A stretch of 39,735 bases of DNA. Origin: Streptomyces phyllanthi (GTDB taxonomy: Bacteria; Actinomycetota; Actinomycetes; Streptomycetales; Streptomycetaceae). Under the pieces are notes generated by a model. It had not been told where the DNA came from and did not search any database. It was given only the letters and a program-made list of their open reading frames with translations. The position numbers and the translations under genes were made by a program. Each line of letters opens with the position of its first letter. Position 1 is the first letter of the stretch. The stretch lies in assembly GCF_009377205.1 (NCBI RefSeq), contig NZ_VJZE01000030.1, positions 1 through 39,735 of the forward strand. Direction: 5' to 3'. Positions 9,341-17,899 of the stretch are shown here, one piece after another.

Positions 9341-12300
9341 GTGACGGCCACCCTCGGATCGGTCTTACGCCGCGCCCTGCGGGACCGCCCCGGGGACCTG
9401 CTCGCCGCCTGGCGGCCGGACCCTTACCCCGAGCCGAGCGACGAGGCCGTGCCGCACGTCATGGCCGCACTCGCGGCGTTGATCGCAGGCGAGCCGCGGC
9501 GCGCGGCGGCCATCCTGGAAGCCGCCGACCCAGGCACACGAGCGAGCCCGGAGGGGGCGGCCCTGCGCCACGCAGCGACACTGCTCGACCTCAACTGGTG
9601 GCCCGGCGACACCGGCGCCCAACTGACCACTGTCATGCCGGAGCTCCAGGAGCCGGCAGCCCCAAAGACCGGAGACATCCGGGCGGACCTGCTGCTGACG
9701 ATCATCCGCAAAGTGCAACCGGAGCTGCTGAGTCTGCGCTCGATCATTCGGTCGATGATGCGCATCCGACCGGAGCAGGGGCCGGAGATCGTCCAGCATC
9801 TGACAGGGTTCCTGCAGGGAGTGCTGCGGGTTGCGGTCGAGCACGACGTGGTGGTGGCGGCGACCCTGGCCGCGGAGCTTGCCGATCTTCACCGCCTCGC
9901 GGGCTCCAGGAGCGAGGCCGAGCGCAGCTTGGCGCGGGCTCAGGAGATATTTGTCGAGCTGGATGATCTCGCCGGGATGGCGCGGTGCCGGCTTCTCGAG
10001 GCCGAGTGGCTGACCGCACCCGTGACGTTCACCGAGACCCTGGCCTTCGACCTCGCCGACCTCGACACGGAGCGCACGGTTCCCACGGCCGAGTCGGCCG
10101 CCGAGGCCCGCCGACTGTACGGGGAGGCACGGCAGTTGTTCCGTCGTGCCCACGCCGATCGCGGTATCGCCGCGACCTACCTCGGGGAGGGATGCCTGGC
10201 CCTTCTGTCCGGCAGAGCGGAGCGGGCCGAGCGCCTCACACGGCTGGCGGGGCAGTTCTCCCGACGGGCGGGCGACACCGCTGCGGTGCACCTGGCCGGC
10301 GTCCATGCTGCGATGGCAGCGATCTCCGCCGGTCGCCTGAGTGCCGCGGCCGCGGCTGTCGCCGAGCCCATCGCGCACTGGGCCCGCGGTCCGGGCAGCG
10401 CCAGCTTCGGCAGCGGTCTGGCGCGCCTCGTCCATGCCTGCGGGCACGCCTGGTGGCGGGCGGACGACACGGAACGGGCCCGCTGTGCCCTGACGTTGGC
10501 CGTGGACCTGTCGACCAGACTTTCGAACGCGTTCGCTCTCCGTATGGTGCTGAGCGATGTGGGCGAGCTGCACGGAGGCATGAACAGCAACGGACCCGCG
10601 ATCGCCAGCTACCAGACCGCGCTCGCCGAGCGCATCCATCGGGCCGCTGGAAGCTCCGCGGACGAGGCGATGGAGCCGCTGGCCTGGTTGGAGGTCTCGT
10701 ACCTGGCGGCCGCCCTGTTCAATGTGCACCTCAGAGACCGCGACCCGGACGGGTTGGCGCGGGCGCTCGATGTCGCGCGGCTGCTGATCGACCGTGCACC
10801 GGCTGGTCTCACCGTCCGCGCCACCGATGAGGACCTGCTGCAACGGCTGGGGCCCCGGCAGCGATCGCTCACCATGCTCGGTGAGCACCGGTTCGTCCCC
10901 ATACCGGGCGCCACCCAGGACCCGGGTTTCGAGCCGGAGGCGGTCGCGCTGACCCTGGACACCCTGGCGGACGTCCTGACCATGGGTGACGTGCTTGTGC
11001 CGCTGTTCCGGGCTCGGCAGCACCAACTCGACGGGGAGGCCTGCGAAGCGGACCGTCTGATGGCCGTCGCCCTGGAGCGTGCCCGGGCCCAGGGACACGC
11101 CGGCCGGTCACTCCTCGTGCTGGTCCTGCAGGCCGTCGAACGGTACGACGAGGCGCGGGCCGTGGTCAGGGAGCTCTTGGCGGACACTCCGGACGCCGAC
11201 CCCGCGCTGCAGCTCAACCTGTGGACGCAGGCACGGAGCTACGAGGACGCCGCCCCCGTCGTCGCGTCACTGCGGACGACGAGGCCGACAGCAGGATGGC
11301 GGGACCTCACCGACTGGGGGAGGGTACTCGCCGCCGTCGATGACATCGACGATGCCACAAAGGTCCTGGGGCGGGCGCGGGAAGCCTTCGAGGAGCGGGT
11401 GGCCCGGTTCACCCGCGACGCGTTCCGTGTCTCGATCACGGATGACGCGCAGGCCCGGGAGCTCTACACGCTGAGTGCCGACGTCGCCCGACGGGCGGGG
11501 CGGACCGAGGACGCCTTCATGCTGACCGACCGGCTGCGGTCACTTGCCCTGGACGCTCTCCTGGAAGACCTCAGCGCCCGCACGCGGCAGGCGCCCGAGC
11601 GGTCGGCGGCGTTGCGACGCTGGAGCCGCGCCGGCGCTGCCTGGACCGGTGCATACGATCTGCTGGCCGCAGCGGGCCACGAGGGAACGCCGGACCGCGT
11701 AGGACCAGCACGCCGTCGGCTCGATCGGGCCCAGTCCGCCCTGGAATCAGCCGAAGGCGATCTCGAACGGCTGGTGCCCGGCCACTTGGTGCGGCATCGG
11801 CGACCCAGAGCGCCGCTGCGGCTGGAAGACGTACAACTGCTGTTGCCCGAAGACACCGTACTCGTCGAGTACCTGGTCGGCTGGGATCGCATTCTCATCT
11901 GGGCGGTGACGCGGCACCACGCAGTGGTACGCGAACTGCGTGCCGAGGCCCCCGAAATCAGCGGGGCGGTCCGGCGCTTCCACAGCGCGTGCGCCCGGCT
12001 ACGTCCGACCGCCGGCACAGAGGACGCCGACCGGCTGAGCGAGCTGTTGCTCGAACCGGTGTCCGCCGTTCTGGGGGACCATGAGCGGATCGTCGTCGTC
12101 CCGTCCGGGCCGCTGCACCTGGTTCCCTTCCACGTGTTGCCCTTCGGGCCCGACACGCTCGGCGGCCGTCATGTCATCTCGACGCTCCCTGCAGCGTCCG
12201 TGCTCCGACACGTCACCGGTCATTCCAGGCCTGACCTCGCACGCGGAGCACTCGTGGTCGGCGACCCGTCCTACGACCCGGCCCGCAGTCTGAGGCACCT

Positions 12301-12940
12301 CCCCGGAACGCGGGTCGAGGCGACACGGGTGGCTGCCCGGTACGGGAGCTCGGCCCTGCTGGACGACGACCCGACGGAGGAGCGGGTGAGCCGCGCGGCC
12401 GTCGGTGCCGGAGTGATCCACCTGGCCACCCACGGTCGGGTTTCCGCCAAGGCACCGACCCTGTCGTCCGTGGCCCTCGCCGGTGCCGACGAGCTGACCG
12501 TGGCCCATCTCATGGGCCTCGAGATCGACGCGGATCTCGTCGTCCTGAGCGCGTGCGACACCGGCCGCGGCGACACAACCCTCGGGGGAGACCTTGTGGG
12601 GCTGGTCCGCGGCCTGCTGGCTGCCGGTGCACGGAACGCCGTGGTCTCCCTGTGGCCCGTGGACGACATGTCCACGTGCGTGTTCATGGACCGTTTCACT
12701 GCGCGTATCGCCGCGCACGACTCGGTGGCGGAGGCGCTGGCGGTGGCCCAACGCGATCTGCGAGCCATGGACGGCGCCGCACGCAGGGCCGCCTTCGCGG
12801 ACCTGAGCATGACGACGGGCACCCCGGCGGCATGCGGCAGGCAGCGCACCGCCCGCGACGTGTCGCCGAACCCCGCTCCGGAGAACGTCGATGACGACCA
12901 CCCGTACTGGTGGGCCCCCTTTGTTCACGTCGGCATCTGA
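9341..12940 (+). CDS. CHAT-domain protease A with helical TPR-like N-terminal region
   Basis: About 1199 residues. The first 850 or so are alpha-helical with degenerate TPR-type repeats. The C-terminal CHAT domain (about 860-1199) has the catalytic His1031 in VIHLATHGR and Cys1072 in VVLSACDTG, then AGARNAVVSLWPVDD and the terminal PYWWAPFVHVG strand. CHAT is a caspase/separase-clan cysteine protease fold; TPR-CHAT proteins are typically protease sensors, as in Craspase. GTG 9341 is chosen because GGGG lies before it and the sequence becomes protein-like there; an upstream start at 9107 is possible but unlikely. Codon 9 is TTA (9365-9367), rare in Streptomyces and a mark of bldA dependence. 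It converges on CHAT-B with only 16 bases between stop codons. Confidence 0.88.
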   Translation: MTATLGSVLRRALRDRPGDLLAAWRPDPYPEPSDEAVPHVMAALAALIAGEPRRAAAILEAADPGTRASPEGAALRHAATLLDLNWWPGDTGAQLTTVMPELQEPAAPKTGDIRADLLLTIIRKVQPELLSLRSIIRSMMRIRPEQGPEIVQHLTGFLQGVLRVAVEHDVVVAATLAAELADLHRLAGSRSEAERSLARAQEIFVELDDLAGMARCRLLEAEWLTAPVTFTETLAFDLADLDTERTVPTAESAAEARRLYGEARQLFRRAHADRGIAATYLGEGCLALLSGRAERAERLTRLAGQFSRRAGDTAAVHLAGVHAAMAAISAGRLSAAAAAVAEPIAHWARGPGSASFGSGLARLVHACGHAWWRADDTERARCALTLAVDLSTRLSNAFALRMVLSDVGELHGGMNSNGPAIASYQTALAERIHRAAGSSADEAMEPLAWLEVSYLAAALFNVHLRDRDPDGLARALDVARLLIDRAPAGLTVRATDEDLLQRLGPRQRSLTMLGEHRFVPIPGATQDPGFEPEAVALTLDTLADVLTMGDVLVPLFRARQHQLDGEACEADRLMAVALERARAQGHAGRSLLVLVLQAVERYDEARAVVRELLADTPDADPALQLNLWTQARSYEDAAPVVASLRTTRPTAGWRDLTDWGRVLAAVDDIDDATKVLGRAREAFEERVARFTRDAFRVSITDDAQARELYTLSADVARRAGRTEDAFMLTDRLRSLALDALLEDLSARTRQAPERSAALRRWSRAGAAWTGAYDLLAAAGHEGTPDRVGPARRRLDRAQSALESAEGDLERLVPGHLVRHRRPRAPLRLEDVQLLLPEDTVLVEYLVGWDRILIWAVTRHHAVVRELRAEAPEISGAVRRFHSACARLRPTAGTEDADRLSELLLEPVSAVLGDHERIVVVPSGPLHLVPFHVLPFGPDTLGGRHVISTLPAASVLRHVTGHSRPDLARGALVVGDPSYDPARSLRHLPGTRVEATRVAARYGSSALLDDDPTEERVSRAAVGAGVIHLATHGRVSAKAPTLSSVALAGADELTVAHLMGLEIDADLVVLSACDTGRGDTTLGGDLVGLVRGLLAAGARNAVVSLWPVDDMSTCVFMDRFTARIAAHDSVAEALAVAQRDLRAMDGAARRAAFADLSMTTGTPAACGRQRTARDVSPNPAPENVDDDHPYWWAPFVHVGI
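9365..9367 (+). other. In-frame TTA codon (ninth codon of CHAT-A)
   Basis: The codons read TCG GTC TTA CGC. In Streptomyces TTA is read only by the bldA tRNA, which becomes abundant late in growth. An early TTA codon, as here, tends to give strong dependence. Confidence 0.75.
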
Positions 12941-12956
12941 GTGTCACCGGGAACGC

Positions 12957-15900
12957 CTACGAGATGGCCAGAGCGCCTGAATCACCCTGGCAGATGAAAG
13001 CTCCCCACCAGTAGGGGTCGGGCCGCTGCTTCCTCAGTTCCAGTTGAGCGTTGCGCAGGGCCACGGCCCGCTCTTCGCCCTCCTGTACGCGCCGGTAGAA
13101 GTCGGCCATCAAGGTCTGGGTCTCGGCGTCGGGCACCGGCCACAGGCTCATCACCACGGTGCGTGCTCCCGCCTGGGAGAAGGCCCGGCGCAGCCCCATG
13201 ACGCCCTCACCCAGATGCTGGCTTCCCAGACCGGTCTGGCAGGCGGAGAGGACGACCAGTTCGGTGCCCACCAGATCCATGCCGGAGACGTCCTCCGCGG
13301 TCAGGATTCCGTCCTCCGCATCGGTCGGCAGGACTCCGCCGTCCAGCCAGGTGTTGGCCCCGGCCAGTACGAGCCCGGAGCGGAGAAGGGGACTTTCCTG
13401 AGCGTGGGACAGTCGTCCGTACAGTGGCGACCCGACAGCGGCCGCGTCCATCAACGGCGAGGTCCGCTGGTGCGCGGACTCGGGATCCGGCAGGAAGAAC
13501 CCGTGGGTGGCGATGTGCAGGATCGACGGGCCCCGGCAGGACTTGACTGCGGCCTCCGTCGCCGCGGCGCCCATGATGGGCTCCACGCCCAGCAGGGCCG
13601 CCACGGCCTTGCCTTCGCGCCTTGTGCCGGGCAGCCGCGCGAACCGCAGTCCCTGCGTCCGCAGAGCTCGGGCGCACACGTCGGCCGGGGCGTCGGAGGG
13701 CTCCGGCGGAGCCGTGCCGTCGACCGCCAGATCGAAGTCGGGATCCGAGACAACCACCGATGCGGTGGAGCGGCCGGTCGGGGGAGCCGCCGCGCGGAGC
13801 AAGTCTCGTCCGACGCCCAGGTAGCTGATGTGGTAGTCATCGATCAGCCGCCGCTCCGCCGACAGCGGCAGAACCTCCCACGGCAGGCGGGAGAGGTCTC
13901 CGTCCGGGCACAGGAACAGTCGCCGGGCCTCGCCGAGCGCCGGCCGCAGGGCGTCGAACACCGCGGCCCGGAGCTTTTTGCCCGCTTCCATCTCGGCCTT
14001 CCGCGCCGACGTCGTGGGCCGCGGGGCGACATCTCGGCCGGAGTCGCCTCCGGCGATCGCCTCGCTGTAGGTCGCGATGAGCCGGTCGATTGCGTCGCCG
14101 TCGCCGAGGTCCACCAGGCGCAGGCCCTCGTGCGGTGCCGGGCGCAGGACGAACGCCCAGTAGCGGTACCCGGCCCCGGGCGGATCCTCGTCTGCGGACG
14201 CCGGTGTGAAGTCCAGCAGGCGGAAGCGAACGATCTCGACCAGCGCCGAACCCGCCGGCAGCAGGGACCGCACGAGCTCGGCGTTCAGATCCCGCATGCG
14301 CCGCTCCAGGCCCGTTCCGGGAGTCGTGCGCGCGAGCTCCGCCTCGAGGCGCTCCTTCTCCTCGGTCCAGTCGGCAAGGGTCTCGACATGGGCGTCCGGG
14401 CCTTCCACACCGGGCCCGCTCAGTGTCTTGCGGGCGATCTTCTCCCGCAGCAGGCGAACGTGGTCGATCTTCGCCCGCAGTTCGGGGGACGTACGTTCGT
14501 GGGTTTCGTCGCGGAACGCGCCCTGGGCCTCGCCGACGACTCCCTTGCGGCGCAGAACGATTTCGAAGGCGCCGGCGACGTCCTCCTCCGGGGCATCCAG
14601 GGCAGCCACCAGACTCAACAGGACTGACAGGCGCCGGTGCGCGGTGCCGAGCAGCTGCAGCCGCTGCCGCTCCGAGGCGGTCGCGAAGACGTCGAACAGC
14701 AGCCGGGACGTCGTCCGTTCCACTTCGTCGGTCAGGCGCAACGCACCACGCAGGTCGCCCTCCAGGGCCTGCAGGAGGGCGAGGTTCGTCGTGACGGTGA
14801 CGGTGTAGGGGTGCACGGTCCCCACGACGCGCTCGAGGATCGCCCGGCTTTCCTCCAGGTGGCGTCGGGCCTCGTCCGGCCGGCTGGTCAGCATGCACAC
14901 GTGGGCCAGCTGAGCCAGTCCCGTCGCCTGCCCGAGGCTGTCGGAACCGAAGAGGCGCCGGTCGATCTCCAGCGCGGTCCGGGCCTGGCTCTCCGCCTCG
15001 TCGTAGTGGCGTTGCTCCGCGTGCAGGTGGGCCAGGGCGCGCGCGCTGACCGCGAGGTCGGCGTGGTCCGGTGGAAGCACCGCCTGGCGAATCCGCTGGG
15101 CCTGGGTCAGGAGTTCCTCCGCCGTCCGCAGCTCTCCGAGCTTGGCGTACACCGTCCCGAGGTTGTTGAGCGTGCGGGCGTACTCGGGGTGGTCCCTTCC
15201 CAGCTTCGACCGTTTGATCTCGAGCGCCTCGTGGCCCACTTCTACGGCCCGGTAGAGGTCGTCCATCTCCTCGTACAGCGAGGCGAGATTGTGCTGCACC
15301 TGAGCGTAGAAGGCCCCGCCCTCCTCTCCTGCGAGCCGGAGCTCTTCGAGTGCGTTCAGCAGGGCCGGTTCGGCGCGATCGAACCGCGCGAGGTCGGTGT
15401 GGATCATGCCGAGGACGTTGAGGGTGCCGGCGACCAGGGTGCGGTCGTAGTGCTCGGCTCCCCGGGCGATGGTCAGCAACTGCTGGAACAGAGCCTCCGC
15501 ACGGTCCCGGTCGCCGGTCGAGTAGGCCGCCATGGCGAGGTTGTAGTGGCTCAGTGTCCGCTCCGAGGAGCCCTCCTCCAGTCCGGCGGCCAACCGCCAT
15601 GCCTCCTCGGCAGCGGGGATCGCCGCCTCGAGATCCTTGCGGCTCAGCCCGTCGGCGGCCGCGGCGTTGAGGTCTCTGACGCGGGTTGCCAGCAGGCGGT
15701 CCGACGCGGGACGGGGACTGCGGAGGAGCCGCTCCGCCATCCACGCCTCGAAGCACTCCGCGCCGGACGTCGCGGCGGAGTCCAGGTCACTCAGCGCTTC
15801 GCCCATGTGCCCGTCGGCCATCTTCCGGTGGGCCGTGTAGTACCGCAGTCGGCACAGCCGCTCGTCGCTGTCGGCCCACCGCTCGATGTCAGTGGGGCCG

Positions 15901-17630
15901 ACGCGGCCGAGGCTCAGACCGACGAGCGCGGAGTACCAGGGGTCGGCGATCAGCCCCTGGAAATGGGCGAAGGGGTGCTCACTGTCCGCCTGGGCCGGTC
16001 CGGTCGCCCTCGCCAGGGACTGCCCACCGCACATCAGCCAGATCTGCAGGACTTCGTGTGTCGTTTCCTGGGCGTTGAGGCGGAGGGCAAGCCGGAGACA
16101 GGCTCCGTACCGGCCCTCCACGAAGTCGTCGGCGAGTTCCGCGAACGTCCGCTGGTACGAGGGAGACGTCCAGTCGAGGGGGCCGCCGGCGACTTCCGGC
16201 TCGTGGGCCAACTCCGGTATCTGTGACACCAGAAGCTGGAAGAACGGCGTCAGGTCAGGAAGCGGGTGCAGGATGTGGCCGCGGTCCCTCGGCACCGACG
16301 GTGCCCTGGACCGCACGCGCGCCACCACCCGTTCGGCGGCCTCTTGTTGCTCCGTCGCCTGGTAGATCTCGAGCAGGGCGTTGAGCGTCATCATCGTGTG
16401 CGGATGGTGGATGCCGTGGGCCTGCTCCAGGATGTTCGCCGCTCTTCGGAAGAGCGGTTCCGCGTCGGCGAAGCGGCCCTGGTCCTTGTAGACGTGGGCG
16501 AGGTTGTTGAGGCTTGCCGCGTACTGCGGATGTTCCTCGCCGAGCTGCTCACGGCGGTGGTCCAGGGCCTGCCGGTGGAGCCGTTCGGCACCGCCGAAGT
16601 CCCGTTTCGTGGTGAGTACCAGGGCGAGGTTGTTGACCACTCCCGCCCGCAGCCCGATGTCGTCGTCCAGCCCGTCCAGCATCCCCAGGACATGCCGGAA
16701 CAGTTCCTCGGCGCGGTCCAGGTCCTCCCGTTCGACCTCGATCTGGGCGATGTTGTTGAGAGCGACGACGTGCTCGAGGCGGTGCTCCGCAGACCGGGCC
16801 CAGATGTTCACCGCGGCCTGGTACAGCCGGCTCGCCTCCTCGAGTTCGCCGAGGGACTTGTGAGCGTAGGCGACCGTGTTGAGCAGGCTCGCGAACTCGG
16901 GATCCTCGTCACCGAAGTGTTCCCGGCCGAGGGCGAGCGCGTGCCGGGCGAGTTCCGCGGCGTCCCCGGCACCACCGCTGTGCGCCAGCGCGATCAGCAG
17001 GACGGCCATGCCCCGGGCCACGTGGACGTTGTTCGGACCCCAGGAGCGCCGGGCCAGATCGCATGCCTCCTCGGCGGCGCGGACACCGGCTCGGTACCGG
17101 CCCTGCCGCACGGCGTTCTGGGCTCTGGCCAGGTACGCCCGGAACGCCTGCTCAGCGGGTTCGGGGGTGTCCGGCCCGGACAGGGCGGTCAACTCGATCT
17201 CCGCAAGGCGCCGTTCCACGCAGTGCGCACCGCGGCCGACGCAGTCGCGCAGGAGTTTCCCGGCTTCCGCGAGCCTGCCGGCCGTCAGCAGCCGTGCCCC
17301 TGCGTAGTAGGTCGCCTGGCATCGCTGTTCCTCGTCGCCGGCGGCGCGCAGGACGGTGTCCAAAGGGGTCTGCCCGAACGTCAGCTGGACAAGGGATTTC
17401 TGCCAGGGGCTGGCCGAGACGACACCGAGCATCAGGCGCCTCAGTTCCTCCGGATCGTCCAGCTGTCCCAGGCGCTGAAGGCAGATGGCGCTCAGGTGGA
17501 GAAGGACCGGCTGCTCCTGGATGTCCTGCGGCAGCGGATCACGGATCGCGGCCTGGTGACAAGAGATGTAGTCGCGTGCCGCGAAGGCCGCGAGGCACTC
17601 CTCCAGGCGCTGGTCGTCGGACTGGCGCAT
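12957..17630 (-). CDS. Large TPR-CHAT protease B
   Basis: 1557 residues, the largest gene in the window. Two blocks of kinesin-light-chain-type TPRs, about residues 200-430 and 640-980, show repeated ALNNLAxVYxxxGxxxxAEPLFRRAxxIxE patterns. A charged helical linker follows, then the C-terminal CHAT domain with His1376 (ILHIATHGFF) and Cys1464 (VVLSACQTG), and the end motif PDPYWWGAFICQG. Between His and Cys it has the insert LLRSGLVLAGANTWL...GILTAEDVSGMDL, shared with CHAT-C and typical of the common TPR-CHAT subfamily. ATG 17630 is chosen over the longer frame from 17876 because GGGAGGCGAC directly precedes it. It is divergent from caspase-1 (269-base region) and convergent with CHAT-A. The TPRs probably bind a protein trigger. 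Confidence 0.92.
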   Translation of the reverse strand: MRQSDDQRLEECLAAFAARDYISCHQAAIRDPLPQDIQEQPVLLHLSAICLQRLGQLDDPEELRRLMLGVVSASPWQKSLVQLTFGQTPLDTVLRAAGDEEQRCQATYYAGARLLTAGRLAEAGKLLRDCVGRGAHCVERRLAEIELTALSGPDTPEPAEQAFRAYLARAQNAVRQGRYRAGVRAAEEACDLARRSWGPNNVHVARGMAVLLIALAHSGGAGDAAELARHALALGREHFGDEDPEFASLLNTVAYAHKSLGELEEASRLYQAAVNIWARSAEHRLEHVVALNNIAQIEVEREDLDRAEELFRHVLGMLDGLDDDIGLRAGVVNNLALVLTTKRDFGGAERLHRQALDHRREQLGEEHPQYAASLNNLAHVYKDQGRFADAEPLFRRAANILEQAHGIHHPHTMMTLNALLEIYQATEQQEAAERVVARVRSRAPSVPRDRGHILHPLPDLTPFFQLLVSQIPELAHEPEVAGGPLDWTSPSYQRTFAELADDFVEGRYGACLRLALRLNAQETTHEVLQIWLMCGGQSLARATGPAQADSEHPFAHFQGLIADPWYSALVGLSLGRVGPTDIERWADSDERLCRLRYYTAHRKMADGHMGEALSDLDSAATSGAECFEAWMAERLLRSPRPASDRLLATRVRDLNAAAADGLSRKDLEAAIPAAEEAWRLAAGLEEGSSERTLSHYNLAMAAYSTGDRDRAEALFQQLLTIARGAEHYDRTLVAGTLNVLGMIHTDLARFDRAEPALLNALEELRLAGEEGGAFYAQVQHNLASLYEEMDDLYRAVEVGHEALEIKRSKLGRDHPEYARTLNNLGTVYAKLGELRTAEELLTQAQRIRQAVLPPDHADLAVSARALAHLHAEQRHYDEAESQARTALEIDRRLFGSDSLGQATGLAQLAHVCMLTSRPDEARRHLEESRAILERVVGTVHPYTVTVTTNLALLQALEGDLRGALRLTDEVERTTSRLLFDVFATASERQRLQLLGTAHRRLSVLLSLVAALDAPEEDVAGAFEIVLRRKGVVGEAQGAFRDETHERTSPELRAKIDHVRLLREKIARKTLSGPGVEGPDAHVETLADWTEEKERLEAELARTTPGTGLERRMRDLNAELVRSLLPAGSALVEIVRFRLLDFTPASADEDPPGAGYRYWAFVLRPAPHEGLRLVDLGDGDAIDRLIATYSEAIAGGDSGRDVAPRPTTSARKAEMEAGKKLRAAVFDALRPALGEARRLFLCPDGDLSRLPWEVLPLSAERRLIDDYHISYLGVGRDLLRAAAPPTGRSTASVVVSDPDFDLAVDGTAPPEPSDAPADVCARALRTQGLRFARLPGTRREGKAVAALLGVEPIMGAAATEAAVKSCRGPSILHIATHGFFLPDPESAHQRTSPLMDAAAVGSPLYGRLSHAQESPLLRSGLVLAGANTWLDGGVLPTDAEDGILTAEDVSGMDLVGTELVVLSACQTGLGSQHLGEGVMGLRRAFSQAGARTVVMSLWPVPDAETQTLMADFYRRVQEGEERAVALRNAQLELRKQRPDPYWWGAFICQGDSGALAIS

Positions 17631-17712
17631 GTCGCCTCCCTCTGCCGCTGCCCCAACGGATTCCGAGTCAAGCCCGATGGCGCACCCGGGGCAACGGGTG
17701 GGCGAGGGCGCA

Positions 17713-17748
17713 CGGATCGTCGGGGGCGCGCGGATTGTCGGGGGCGCG
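17713..17748. repeat. 18-bp tandem duplication in the CHAT-B / caspase-1 divergent region
   Basis: CGGATCGTCGGGGGCGCG is followed immediately by the same 18 bases with one change (T for C at position 6). It lies in the 269-base region separating two divergent protease genes, 83 bases upstream of CHAT-B. It could be a doubled regulator site or slippage. Confidence 0.6.
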
Positions 17749-17899
17749 CGGCCGTGCGCGTCGCGCTCGTCGTGTGCGCCCCGAAGCAACGGTTCCAAGC
17801 ACCGAGCGGGATACGCATGGGCCGTCGCCCTCCGCATACGGCCCCGTCCGTGGTAGGACGTTCCTCCAGGCAGCAATCCGGGTATCGGGGGGTCCCTTC

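Noticed and set aside
9365..11098. 577-codon minus-strand frame inside CHAT-A
   Set aside because: Shadow of CHAT-A, with no ribosome site and no recognisable domain.
17063..17899. N-terminal extension of caspase-1 by 279 codons
   Set aside because: It would overlap the CHAT-B start region and encodes Arg/Pro/Gly-rich sequence; the caspase fold starts exactly at ATG 17900.
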